64,000 nt of DNA from Bacteroidia bacterium (GCA_030427905.1 JAUICL010000002.1:186001-250000), one strand, 5' to 3'. Positions 6,829 through 15,077 are shown, numbered from the stretch's first letter. Numbers and translations are program-made. The notes: generated by a model from the sequence alone, not told the origin.

Positions 6829-8079
6829 TTAAGACTTTTTTCCTGAAGTCTCATTCTCATCGAAAGTGTATTTCACTGGAAGTACCATTTTTACTTTCAC
6901 GGTTTTGCCCTCGTGCACACCTGGCTGCCATTCGGGCATTTTGCCTACTACTTCCATAGCTGCTGCCGAGAGGCGCGGGTCGGGACTTTTGATGGCTTCT
7001 ACATCGGTAACCATTCCATCCGTGTCAATCACAAAGGAGATGAAAACAGTTCCTTCAATTCCATCTTCCTTACAGTTTTCGGGATATTTAATGTTATTGC
7101 CCAAGAACTGGATCATTTCTGTCTGTCCACCAGGATACTCTGGCATTTGATCTACCTTGTCGTAAACGGTGTTGTCAACAGCCGCTGCAGGCTCTGTATC
7201 GACTTGACTATTGCTCGCTTGGTCTTCTTTGCTACACGCATTGAAAGCCATAGCCAGAGCAAGAGCTGGGATTAGCAGTCCATACTTCAAGATGGACTTC
7301 TTGTTTGTTTGTTGTTTGTTCAACATCATGATTCTTCGTTTTAAAAGATTTGGTTTTGAAAATTGATGAACCAAAACGCTCGTGTCGACTCCGAGTGCCT
7401 GACTCAACAATACGTTGCTATATTTTATTCGATCGTTGTATTTATTTGCTACCACTTCGTCAGCTCTAAACTCGTGGGTGGCTTCAATAGCCGCGCTCAG
7501 AAAGTAGATGGCTGGATTGAACCAGCAGATAACCTGAGCCAGCCGGAGTACTACGATGTCTAGGCTGTGATTTTCGCGAATGTGAACGAGTTCGTGATCG
7601 CGTATCCATTGCTCATCTTCGCTTTCTACATCTGCGTGCCAAAAGATGGATTTGAAAAAGCTCGATGGCGATTTCAGTTCATTTTGGATAATGTATTCCA
7701 CGCCGTTTTTGATCGTTTTTTCTCCTGATCTGAACAAGTTACGAAGGGTAGCAAATTGTTTGATGAGCAGGGTCAGTGCCACCATGCAGCCGAGTAGGTA
7801 TACAATGGATAGGGCAGAAGGGATATTCCATCCTACAGGAGCGGCAAGGGTTTCTTGCTTAGCTGTAATGACCAGCGTCTCTAATTCTACTACGAGCAGG
7901 GGCACATCCGACCGGGTGAAATCGAGAAAGGGCAGTGCGAAAGCAGCGAAAATCATTCCCAGTATGACGGTTCTATTGAGATTGTGAAACCGCTCATTTC
8001 TAAAGAATAGAAAGTAAATGGCCGCGAAAATGATTAGGGAGATGTTTACTTCTAGCGCGTATATGAGAAACGAATTCAT
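6829..8079 (-). CDS. BlaR1/MecR1-type M56 metallopeptidase with C-terminal TonB domain
   Basis: A 416-residue membrane sensor-peptidase. Transmembrane segments are seen at about 5-25, 38-54 and 88-108; the cytosolic M56 zinc peptidase has HELVH (H162, H166) and the downstream EFRADE acidic motif; a further hydrophobic stretch at about 265-282 ends in FNACSK; a TonB_C domain (about 312-408, with CKEDGIEGTVFISFVIDTDG) forms the C-terminus. By analogy with BlaR1, an extracytoplasmic signal would activate proteolysis of the BlaI repressor encoded just upstream (4-bp overlap). The TonB domain replaces the penicillin-binding sensor of classical BlaR1, so the stimulus is probably not a beta-lactam. 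Confidence 0.9.
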   Translation of the reverse strand: MNSFLIYALEVNISLIIFAAIYFLFFRNERFHNLNRTVILGMIFAAFALPFLDFTRSDVPLLVVELETLVITAKQETLAAPVGWNIPSALSIVYLLGCMVALTLLIKQFATLRNLFRSGEKTIKNGVEYIIQNELKSPSSFFKSIFWHADVESEDEQWIRDHELVHIRENHSLDIVVLRLAQVICWFNPAIYFLSAAIEATHEFRADEVVANKYNDRIKYSNVLLSQALGVDTSVLVHQFSKPNLLKRRIMMLNKQQTNKKSILKYGLLIPALALAMAFNACSKEDQASNSQVDTEPAAAVDNTVYDKVDQMPEYPGGQTEMIQFLGNNIKYPENCKEDGIEGTVFISFVIDTDGMVTDVEAIKSPDPRLSAAAMEVVGKMPEWQPGVHEGKTVKVKMVLPVKYTFDENETSGKKS

Positions 8080-8447
8080 TTTTGATCTTTTTTAGCCTCT
8101 TCGATTATTTTCAATAGATCGTCAAGATCGGTCGTGTTCAAGTTCTTTTCCTTCAGAAAGAAAGACATCAACTTAGATGCCGAACCGCTGAAATACCCTT
8201 GCATCATGTTGTTCATGCTAAATTTTCGGTATTCATCTTTACCAACTAGTGGATAGTATCGGTGACTTTTTCCGAAAGACTCGTGGTCTACAAATCCTTT
8301 GGATTGTAGGATTCGTACAATAGTTGAAATCGTATTATAAGCGGGCTTAGGCTCTGGCAGTTCTGCTATGATGTCTTTCACAAAGCAGTTTTTCTTCTCC
8401 CAGAGTATCTGCATGACTTGCTCTTCAGCCTTCGTTAAATCTTTCAT
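8076..8447 (-). CDS. BlaI/MecI/CopY-family transcriptional repressor
   Basis: A 123-residue winged-helix repressor: LTKAEEQVMQILWEKKNCFV opens the DNA-binding domain, with the recognition helix near PAYNTISTIVRILQSKGFV and the wing around SHRYYPLV; the C-terminal half is a helical dimerisation domain. It is expected to repress its own operon until cleaved by the M56 peptidase encoded next (ATGA overlap). Two perfect-arm dyads lie immediately upstream. The -7 element ends 5 bp before the ATG, so the mRNA is probably leaderless. Confidence 0.93.
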   Translation of the reverse strand: MKDLTKAEEQVMQILWEKKNCFVKDIIAELPEPKPAYNTISTIVRILQSKGFVDHESFGKSHRYYPLVGKDEYRKFSMNNMMQGYFSGSASKLMSFFLKEKNLNTTDLDDLLKIIEEAKKDQK

Positions 8448-8451
8448 GTTT

Positions 8452-8494
8452 CAAATATAACTAAATAATTAGTTCATAAACTAAGAATTTAGTT
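8452..8494 (-). promoter_or_regulatory. blaI promoter with twin 16-bp operator dyads
   Basis: TATATTTG on the minus strand (8452-8459) is a perfect -7 element. Directly upstream are two dyads with identical arms, AACTAA-N4-TTAGTT, at 8459-8474 and 8479-8494. Their start-to-start distance is 20 bp, about two helical turns, so two repressor dimers would sit on the same face of the DNA. The assignment to BlaI is inferred from position. Confidence 0.75.
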
Positions 8495-8534
8495 AAAAGA
8501 TTCATTGAAAGAACTTAATCCGCTGTTATACAGC

Positions 8535-9182
8535 CTATAGCGTATTCGCTATTTTGTTGAATTCTTGTCTTGGGATAAGATGTCCACCAGCGTATTCAAC
8601 CCAATTTGGAGCAATGTCGAGTGCGGAGAGATGCGCTTTGATTTTCTTCAGGCCTTCTTCATCGATGTACTCATCTTGATCGCCAATAACACAGGTCAAT
8701 GGCAGGTCCTGAAACTTTTGTTTGGCTTTTAAAGGAGGAAGGTCAGGAGGGAAGCTCCCGGCCCAGAATATGGCTCGATTAAAAGAAGAACTGCCTAGCG
8801 CTATCCAGCGGCTACCCGTTGCCACGCCCTGCGAAAACCCAAACAGAATCACTTGGGTATCGGAATTCCGGATTGGTTCTACCACCACTTGGTAGAGGTG
8901 GTCGAGATACCGCACGTAATCATCTATATCGGTCAGTCGCTCTTCTTTGGTCATCCAGCTAGCGCCAACTCGTCCCGAAACTCCTTTCAAGTAAAAGCGA
9001 TGAAAACCTTCTGGGCAGATGACGAAGTTGTCTTTTGGATCGAGGTCTTCGAAGTTTCGGATAAAGTATTGTGCTAATTGTCCGTAGCCGTGTAGGCAGA
9101 TCCAGACGCGTTTGGCAGTAGATGGGTCACCATGGGTGACGTACTTCGCGGTTTTTTCAACGCGGAGTTCGTGTGAATTCAT
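8535..9182 (-). CDS. alpha/beta-hydrolase (phospholipase/carboxylesterase type 2 family)
   Basis: A 215-residue cytosolic serine hydrolase without a signal peptide. It shows the oxyanion-strand motif WICLHGYG near the N-terminus, the nucleophile elbow GFSQG, the acid in GDQDEYID and the histidine in AGGHLIP, giving a complete Ser-Asp-His triad. The size and motif order match the small carboxylesterase/acyl-protein thioesterase-like family. The substrate is unknown. It stands alone between the blaI region and the mltF-like gene on the same strand. Confidence 0.85.
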   Translation of the reverse strand: MNSHELRVEKTAKYVTHGDPSTAKRVWICLHGYGQLAQYFIRNFEDLDPKDNFVICPEGFHRFYLKGVSGRVGASWMTKEERLTDIDDYVRYLDHLYQVVVEPIRNSDTQVILFGFSQGVATGSRWIALGSSSFNRAIFWAGSFPPDLPPLKAKQKFQDLPLTCVIGDQDEYIDEEGLKKIKAHLSALDIAPNWVEYAGGHLIPRQEFNKIANTL

Positions 9183-9209
9183 GGCGTAAAAGTAAGAATC
9201 GGATTGTTC

Positions 9210-10679
9210 TTAGGAGATCACGCGCTTGTAGTGATCAAATTGATCGAAGATCTTTTTAACGTAGGTATACGGCTCTTCACCACGGCAGTATCCGTACTTG
9301 ACCAAGTCAGATTGGTAGTACTCCACATTCGATTTGAGCAGAATACACTCGGCCACGTTGTTTTCCCATACCTGGGGATCGTATCCTAGGCTCACAGCAA
9401 TATTCATGGCATCTAGTACGTGACCCAGACCAACATTGTAGGAGGCCAAAATAAACTTGATCCGCTCTTCGGGTTCAAAAATTCGATCTTTCCAATAGTC
9501 ATCCAGCCAGCTGATATAGAGAATTGCCGCTCTAATCTGCTCTTCGGGTGGTGAAGCCTGATCTATTCCGTACTGTGCTGCTGTGGCGGGCATAAACTGC
9601 ATGAGTCCGAAAGCTCCGGCCCACGATATGGCATCCACGTCAAATTTACTTTCCTGGTACATTTGAGCCGCCAAGAGTCGCCAGTCCCAGTCGATAATCT
9701 TGCAGTATTCCTTCAAGATTTCGTCGTAGTCAGAAATCCTGTTCCCGCGCAGAGATGAATACTCTCCATTAAACTGAGCCCACTGTTCCTTCGATGCTTT
9801 GAAGTACTTGTTGTAGATATAGGCGTGCACCGATTTCTTCCGGTCTTCTTCAAACCAGGAGTTGATCGCGCTCAATAGGGCAGGGCTGTTTGAGCGAGTG
9901 GCCCAGGCTATTTGTTGCGGAAAACTCAATTGTACGGAGATATCCAAATTAGGGTAGTACGTGGCGTTCAGCTTAGCGATGTTGTCATCAGCTACTGTGT
10001 ATTCAATGTCGCCGTTGGCTACCTTCTTGATTAGCTTCTCCGTGTCGATATACCCTGGTACGGGCACAATATCGATGTCGCCACCGATTTCGTTTTGGAG
10101 GTTCTCCAGTCGGCTAAAGAAAGCCGAAGACTTATTGACATATACCTTACGGTCTATCAGCTCCAGCGGGCTTGTAATAATTTCCTTGTTGATTTCCCTC
10201 GGAGTCATTTTTTGCCATCCTTCAGGGCGTCTCTGTACCAGAACTTGCCTTGTGAAATTATAAGGTTCACTAAATGCGGCGTACTGCATCCGATTCTTTG
10301 TGACGGCCAGATTACAGGCTATCACATCGCCTTCTCCTTTGTTGAGCAGGTCAAACATGGCGTTGACATCGGGAATGATCTTTATCTCGAGTTCAACACC
10401 AAGATGGCGTGCAAATCGGTTCAGAAGTTCATACTCAAAACCCATCGCTTGTCCTCGATAGACGAAGTACGATGTTGAGCTATTTAAAGTGAGAGCGATG
10501 AGTTTACCACGCTCCTTAATAGCCTTCAAGTCGAGTTGAATCGGCTGAATTTCGGTGAGATCTGCCGGTCGCATCAGGGGTTTTTCCTGAACCACTACAT
10601 CGTGCTGACAGGCACAAATAATGAGCAGCAGGATAAGCCACGACTTTCTTAAACGATATGTCTTTTCGTTTTTTCGCAT
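9210..10679 (-). CDS. mltF: MltF-like membrane-bound lytic transglycosylase
   Basis: A 489-residue exported protein: signal segment WLILLLIICAC with a probable lipoprotein cysteine at 24, an extracellular solute-binding-like domain (about 50-300, with GKLIALTLNSSTSYFVYRG and MGFEYELLNRFARHLGVE), and a C-terminal soluble lytic transglycosylase domain (about 320-480) carrying the catalytic glutamate in YQESKFD, then AFGLMQFMPATAAQYG and ILASYNVGLGHV. This is the MltF architecture: a regulatory periplasmic binding domain fused to an enzyme that cleaves peptidoglycan glycan strands. It is full length for the family. The gene is monocistronic, with an intergenic repeat island upstream. Confidence 0.9.
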   Translation of the reverse strand: MRKNEKTYRLRKSWLILLLIICACQHDVVVQEKPLMRPADLTEIQPIQLDLKAIKERGKLIALTLNSSTSYFVYRGQAMGFEYELLNRFARHLGVELEIKIIPDVNAMFDLLNKGEGDVIACNLAVTKNRMQYAAFSEPYNFTRQVLVQRRPEGWQKMTPREINKEIITSPLELIDRKVYVNKSSAFFSRLENLQNEIGGDIDIVPVPGYIDTEKLIKKVANGDIEYTVADDNIAKLNATYYPNLDISVQLSFPQQIAWATRSNSPALLSAINSWFEEDRKKSVHAYIYNKYFKASKEQWAQFNGEYSSLRGNRISDYDEILKEYCKIIDWDWRLLAAQMYQESKFDVDAISWAGAFGLMQFMPATAAQYGIDQASPPEEQIRAAILYISWLDDYWKDRIFEPEERIKFILASYNVGLGHVLDAMNIAVSLGYDPQVWENNVAECILLKSNVEYYQSDLVKYGYCRGEEPYTYVKKIFDQFDHYKRVIS

Positions 10680-10755
10680 AGGGCGAAAGGGAAAGATTAA
10701 ATCTTCCCAACTACCCGATACGCATTTTGGCGCGTGGGGTTACATTGCTCTTTTG

Positions 10756-11085
10756 AATTAGGAATGTGTCAATTAGGAACCCCGAAATGGCTTCGGGGTC
10801 TCCGCTTCGCTCCGATTAGGAATGAGCGATTTTTGTTTACTAATGGCGGCTATAGTTCATTTTGGGTCTGTGGTTAGAAGTGTAAGCTCCGTGAATAACC
10901 AAACTCACCGCAAGCGACTCCGCGCTTAAAGCCATTCCAAACTCCGCATACTGACGCTATCGGTCAGCATTGCTTCGCAAATTCCTAATTCCTAATACTG
11001 ACGTACTGACGCTACTTTCATTCGGTCAGCACTACTGAGTAGCTTCTTGCGGTCGGTCACCACTGCTTCGCAGTTTTTAATTTCC
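10756..11085. repeat. intergenic repeat island (three GGTCA-hairpin copies and AATTAGGAAT units)
   Basis: A 379-bp gap without genes. It contains AATTAGGAA-type units at 10756, 10771 and 10816, a CCCCGAA/TTCGGGG hairpin at 10780-10798, inverted ATTCCTAATT units at 10980-10997, and three copies of GGTCA(G/C)CA plus a 3-nt-loop hairpin: TTGC-TTC-GCAA (10970-10980), CTAC-TGA-GTAG (11032-11042) and ACTGC-TTC-GCAGT (11062-11074). The last copy matches 200-240 almost base for base. The stems differ in sequence but stay paired. Confidence 0.7.
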
Positions 11086-11089
11086 TCAT

Positions 11090-11686
11090 TCACGTCGACA
11101 ACAAAGTGTTCCGTCCAAACTCGGCTTCAATGGCCGCGCAAAGCTCTGGGAAGAACGTTTGAAAAGCAGCATCAAGTTCATCGTAGTGCTTTTCGAGTGG
11201 TGCTACAGCTTTGTCCATATTGTTTGGAAAGCTCGCGCGAGAAGAAAGTCCCGAAAGTGCGCGGTCTACCCCTTCTACAAGTCGGTAATTGCTCAGCCAG
11301 TCTTGTGCAGACATATAATATAAGGTGCGCTCAGCTCTTTGGTTCATATATGCCGATCCCTCTTTCAACACCCGATACACCATTTGGCAATACTCATCTA
11401 AAGGTGTCTTGGCATAAGCATTCCATCGCGCGGCAAGGAAATGATCGAAGTACACATCTTGCACCACGCCCGCGTATTTCGAAAAGTATGGATAGAGCAA
11501 TTTTCGAGTTTCGAGAACTACGGGGTGAGAATCGGTAAAACTGTCTATTTGTCGATGGATGTTTACCCCAAGCAATACACCTTGGTTCGTTGGTAGATCT
11601 TTACCACGTATGGTGTCAGCAATGAAATTACCAATTCTAATTTCAGGTTGATTGAACGAAAGGTACTGGTGTGCAAGAAAATTCAA
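11090..11686 (-). CDS. acpH: ACP phosphodiesterase-like protein (AcpH, DUF479)
   Basis: A protein of about 198 residues of the acyl-carrier-protein phosphodiesterase family, which removes the 4'-phosphopantetheine arm from holo-ACP (HD-domain-like fold). Family features are the opening NFLAHQYLS, IGNFIADTIRG, the RQIDSFTDSHP motif, and KYAGVVQDVYFDHFLA. The start is placed at TTG 11686 because family members begin MNFLAHLYLS-like; the in-frame ATG at 11728 would add 14 residues without family resemblance. It is divergent from the two-component operon. Activity on ACP is assumed from the family, not shown. Confidence 0.8.
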   Translation of the reverse strand: MNFLAHQYLSFNQPEIRIGNFIADTIRGKDLPTNQGVLLGVNIHRQIDSFTDSHPVVLETRKLLYPYFSKYAGVVQDVYFDHFLAARWNAYAKTPLDEYCQMVYRVLKEGSAYMNQRAERTLYYMSAQDWLSNYRLVEGVDRALSGLSSRASFPNNMDKAVAPLEKHYDELDAAFQTFFPELCAAIEAEFGRNTLLST

Positions 11687-11752
11687 AACGCGATTTGACC
11701 GTTTATGTAATTCGGGTAAAATTACCATTTAATCGAGCTATATTCGCTAACC

Positions 11753-12838
11753 ATGAGTGATGAGAAGGCTCTATACTGGTTGACCCAGATCATTGGATGG
11801 TTTTTGTTCGTCCTGCTTATTCTATTTCAAAACTTTCTCAATGATCAGGTCGACATTGGGATACTCCGTTTTTTGGTTGTCAATTTTGTAATAGGCATCG
11901 GCCTTTCGCACTTTATGCGTTACGTCATCATCCAATTCAATATGTTGCGGATGAAGATATTTCGGGTCCTGCCGAGAATTCTATTCCTTTCGATCGGAAC
12001 TGGATTTACCGCTGCGCTGATGATCGGAACCATTTCCGATTTGTTTTTTGATGAAGCAGATGATGTACTGGTGATGCCCTTCAATTTGCTCCTTGAATTA
12101 GTCTTTCCCTTTACCATCGTATTTCTGATTTGGAATGTGCTCTACTTTGCCACCATCTACCTGAAAAACTATGAGAAGGAAGAGATTAAAAACTTGAGGC
12201 TAACGGCTTCGATGAATGAGATAGAATTGGGAAATTTAAGGTCTCAGCTCAATCCGCATTTCATGTTCAATGCACTCAATAGCATCAGGGCACTGGTGGA
12301 TGAGAATCCCGATCAAGCCAAGGTGAGCATCACCAAGATGAGCAATATTCTAAGAAGCAGTCTGGCTTCGGGCAAGAAGCGCTTAGTGACCGTAGAAGAA
12401 GAAATGCGGGTGGTGAAGGATTACCTTGATCTGGAGAAAATACGGTTTGAAGAAAGATTATCCTTCGGTTTTGAAATAACCGATACGGCAAAAGCAGCCC
12501 TGATTCCACCGCTTTTGGTTCAAACCCTGGTGGAAAACGCCGTTAAACACGGTATAAGTCATTTACCCAAAGGGGGAGCGATAGAAGTAAAAGCCGAATC
12601 GCTTTTGGATGGATTTGTCGAGCTCACCGTTTTAAACTCGGGAACTTACGACCCAATAAATAAGGTCAGTGCCGGAAATGGAATTGGCCTTAAAAATTCA
12701 AGAAGAAGACTCAAGCTGATCTATGGGAGCAGTTCTCATATAGAGATCAGCGAGATTGACGGAAAGGTGAAATGCACCGTTCTGATACCTGTTAAACCAA
12801 AATCGTACGTACAAGATGAGAACCTTGATCATAGATGA
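11753..12838 (+). CDS. LytS/YehU-type sensor histidine kinase
   Basis: A 361-residue membrane sensor with four predicted N-terminal transmembrane segments (about 10-30, 42-62, 77-100, 115-135), a short coiled linker, and the His_kinase/HATPase domain of the LytS family: phosphoacceptor H169 in LNPHFMFNALNSI, the N-box LVENAVKHGI, and the G-box GNGIGLKNSRRRL. There is no obvious extracellular sensor domain, so sensing probably occurs within the membrane. It overlaps the response-regulator gene by 23 bp. TATATTCG at 11739-11746 is a one-mismatch -7 element only 6 bp before the ATG. Confidence 0.92.
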   Translation: MSDEKALYWLTQIIGWFLFVLLILFQNFLNDQVDIGILRFLVVNFVIGIGLSHFMRYVIIQFNMLRMKIFRVLPRILFLSIGTGFTAALMIGTISDLFFDEADDVLVMPFNLLLELVFPFTIVFLIWNVLYFATIYLKNYEKEEIKNLRLTASMNEIELGNLRSQLNPHFMFNALNSIRALVDENPDQAKVSITKMSNILRSSLASGKKRLVTVEEEMRVVKDYLDLEKIRFEERLSFGFEITDTAKAALIPPLLVQTLVENAVKHGISHLPKGGAIEVKAESLLDGFVELTVLNSGTYDPINKVSAGNGIGLKNSRRRLKLIYGSSSHIEISEIDGKVKCTVLIPVKPKSYVQDENLDHR

Positions 12839-13541
12839 TGAGCGACTAGCGCGCAAAGAGCTGACGAATCTTTTGGGAAACTATCCCGAAATAGAAATCG
12901 TGGGCGAAGCGGCCAACGCCGAAGAAGCCCGAAAGGAGATTGACGAGAAGGATCCAGATTTGATTTTTCTCGACATTCAAATGCCGGGAGAAACGGGGTT
13001 TGACTTGCTCGAATCCCTCGAAGCAGTGCCTCAGGTGGTATTCGTGACGGCCTATGACGAGTACGCTATCAAAGCCTTTCAGGTGAATGCCCTCGACTAC
13101 TTACTCAAGCCCATCGACGATGAGCGTCTCGAAGAGACGATAAAGAAGATTGTAAAGACCGAGAAGCCCAAGCCAAAACTTGAGACGGAGTCTGAAGAAG
13201 GCTTGCTCGGAATGGATGATCAAATCTTTTTGAAAGACGGCGATAAATGTTGGTTTGTTTCGCTGAAAGACATTCGCTTGTTTGAATCGGAGGGTAATTA
13301 TGTTAGGGTGTTTTTCGACAATAACAAGCCCCTTATCCTCAAAAGTTTGAACAATCTGGAGAAGCGTCTCGACGAAAAAGAGTTTTTCCGGATCAACCGA
13401 AAGTTTATTGTGAATTTGAAGGAAATTGACCATATCGAGCCTTGGTTTAACGGAGGGCTTCAGGTGAAATTGAAAACGGGAAAAACGCTGGAAGTGTCTC
13501 GACGTCAGGCGGCTAAGTTTAAGGATTTGCTCAGTTTGTAG
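12816..13541 (+). CDS. LytTR-family response regulator
   Basis: A 241-residue transcription factor with an N-terminal receiver domain (phosphoacceptor D53 in FLDIQMPG, the T/Y signal segment FVTAYDEYAIKAF, and the conserved Lys in YLLKPI) and a C-terminal LytTR DNA-binding domain (about 142-240, with RLFESEGNYVRVFF and FFRINRKFIVNL). A charged linker (about 120-140) joins them. It is the cognate partner of the overlapping histidine kinase; its target genes cannot be read from the window. Confidence 0.93.
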   Translation: MRTLIIDDERLARKELTNLLGNYPEIEIVGEAANAEEARKEIDEKDPDLIFLDIQMPGETGFDLLESLEAVPQVVFVTAYDEYAIKAFQVNALDYLLKPIDDERLEETIKKIVKTEKPKPKLETESEEGLLGMDDQIFLKDGDKCWFVSLKDIRLFESEGNYVRVFFDNNKPLILKSLNNLEKRLDEKEFFRINRKFIVNLKEIDHIEPWFNGGLQVKLKTGKTLEVSRRQAAKFKDLLSL

Positions 13542-13738
13542 GTGGTCTGAAAGCCTGTGTTATAGGGCTTGTAGCATCTTTTTTGATTTGTTGATAAAAA
13601 ATACAGGCTTATCTTCAATTCAAGATGTTTTGTAGGTGAAAAAAGGTGGTTTGGTAGAAAAAGACTTGGTTTTTCTGTTGATAACTCGAACTTTAGAACC
13701 GGTTATACCGTAAGAATCTCAGCCCAAAGCAAAATCAG

Positions 13739-14158
13739 ATGGAAGCACTTTTACGACGTCCTACGAAGATCACCCCTCGGGTTGAGCTGAACGACAAGAC
13801 TGGAACTTACGTTATTTCAGGAAGATCTATTCCGATAGATGCAGAACTATTTTATGCACCCATAGTCAAATGGCTTGCCGAATTGAACAACAATTCTTCG
13901 GTTAAGTTGGTGCGTTTCTCATTTAGATTAGACTTTTTCAATATCGCATCTTCAAAACGCATCTTACATATCATGTACAAACTCGCCGATTTACAAAAGT
14001 CGGGAAAACGCGTTGTGATAAACTGGATGTATGAAGATTACGATGAAGATATGCTCGAAATCGGACAAGACTACGAAACAATGATACCTACGCTGCAATT
14101 CAACTTTGAGTCTTACGTTGCAGCAGACCTCCCAGAGCCGCTTGCCAAATTTGGTTAA
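13739..14158 (+). CDS. SiaC-family regulatory phosphoprotein (DUF1987)
   Basis: A 139-residue cytosolic protein matching the SiaC/DUF1987 family, whose best-known member (Pseudomonas SiaC) is phosphorylated on a threonine/serine and binds the diguanylate cyclase SiaD. Visible features are PRVELNDKTGTYVISGRSIPIDAELFY, the VKLVRFSFRLDFFNIASSKR core and INWMYEDYDEDMLEIGQDYE. No SiaA phosphatase, SiaB kinase or diguanylate cyclase gene is in the window, so its partner is unknown here. The 197-bp gap upstream holds no convincing promoter. Confidence 0.8.
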   Translation: MEALLRRPTKITPRVELNDKTGTYVISGRSIPIDAELFYAPIVKWLAELNNNSSVKLVRFSFRLDFFNIASSKRILHIMYKLADLQKSGKRVVINWMYEDYDEDMLEIGQDYETMIPTLQFNFESYVAADLPEPLAKFG

Positions 14159-14162
14159 TGCG

Positions 14163-14191
14163 TTGTACTTTCTTATAAAGTCTTAAATTTG
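14163..14191 (+). promoter_or_regulatory. promoter of the OmpH/DUF4924 operon
   Basis: TTG (14163-14165), an 18-nt spacer and TAAATTTG (14184-14191) match the Bacteroidota promoter consensus. Transcription would start near 14197, 12 nt before the ATG at 14209. It begins right after the SiaC stop codon, so the downstream trio can be expressed independently of SiaC. Confidence 0.6.
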
Positions 14192-14208
14192 CGGCTCGAT
14201 ACAGAGCC

Positions 14209-14472
14209 ATGCGAATAGTCAAGGACATTCCCCATCCGCGTTTTAAAATCACGGTTTACTCCTGGAATAACAAGTACATCATCAAAATTGAAGACGCTCA
14301 TTTAGAGCAAGTCTACAAGATTGACGAGAATCAGGTAGCTGGGCTAGATGAACTTTCCAAAATGATCGATACACCTTTTCTACTTAAGGTGTTGAAGCGC
14401 TTTGCTGAAATGGGCGATGACTTTAGTAATGCATGGAAGTACAGACACGATCAAAAAACAGAGACTCCATGA
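14209..14472 (+). CDS. conserved small protein of unknown function
   Basis: An 87-residue soluble protein (RIVKDIPHPRFKITVYSWNN at the start, then KIEDAHLEQVYKIDE) with a predicted beta-rich N-terminal half and a helical C-terminal half. There is no signal peptide or membrane segment. The family appears in Bacteroidota as hypothetical proteins; I cannot assign a function. It is the first gene of an operon, with a 4-bp ATGA overlap with the OmpH-like lipoprotein gene. Confidence 0.7.
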   Translation: MRIVKDIPHPRFKITVYSWNNKYIIKIEDAHLEQVYKIDENQVAGLDELSKMIDTPFLLKVLKRFAEMGDDFSNAWKYRHDQKTETP

Positions 14473-15077
14473 AGATGCCATTTCTGGTAATTGCCGCAAC
14501 TTGTCTGATAGCTGCGTGTAACCAACCTGCCCAAGAACCACAAGTCCAAACAGAAGAAGTAATTGAAGAGCCTGAGAATCCGGGCTTGAAAGTAGCTTTC
14601 ATTTACGGTGACACCATCAACGCACATTACAAATTCTTGCTCGAAGCTCAAAAGGAGCTCGAAGGCGAAACGAAAATAGCTGAAGAGCGCATCGGACGAA
14701 AAATGCAAAGGGCTGAGCGTCGTGCACAAGAGCTCAACGAAGAAGCGCGATACATGACCCAGACTCAGATGCAGGAGGCTCAACTCGAAATGCAGAATCT
14801 GCAAATAGAGCTTCAGCAATTTGAAGAGAAATTGGCTATCGAGCTACGCACACGCGAAATGGAACTTCAATCAGAGTACACAGCCAAAATCGACACGTTC
14901 TTGAACAAGTTCAATGCCGATGGTACCTACGACATGATTTTGAATTACGGTCGTGGAGGGCAAGTGCTCTGGATAAAAGACAAGTACGACGTGACACAGG
15001 AAGTTCTGGATGGACTCAATGCCGAGTACGAGAAGGAGTTGTCTGAAATCCAATTGGAAGAAGAAGCTGCGAAGTAA
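14469..15077 (+). CDS. OmpH/Skp-like periplasmic lipoprotein
   Basis: A protein of about 202 residues: lipoprotein signal FLVIAATCLIAAC (lipid-modified Cys at about 18), an acidic Pro/Glu linker, then the OmpH/Skp fold with a short strand GLKVAFIYGDTINAHY, a long charged coiled coil (about 70-145, rich in Glu/Gln/Arg) and a closing beta segment (YDMILNYGRGGQVLWIKD). Skp-like proteins chaperone outer-membrane proteins in the periplasm; here it is lipid-anchored. The start at 14469 is chosen because it supplies the signal and overlaps the previous stop (ATGA). It overlaps the next gene by 1 bp (TAATG). Confidence 0.85.
   Translation: MKMPFLVIAATCLIAACNQPAQEPQVQTEEVIEEPENPGLKVAFIYGDTINAHYKFLLEAQKELEGETKIAEERIGRKMQRAERRAQELNEEARYMTQTQMQEAQLEMQNLQIELQQFEEKLAIELRTREMELQSEYTAKIDTFLNKFNADGTYDMILNYGRGGQVLWIKDKYDVTQEVLDGLNAEYEKELSEIQLEEEAAK

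Noticed and set aside
10050-10530. Amino-acid ABC transporter binding protein
   Set aside because: The solute-binding-like domain is fused to a lytic transglycosylase domain with catalytic Glu, which is the MltF architecture, and no permease genes are adjacent.
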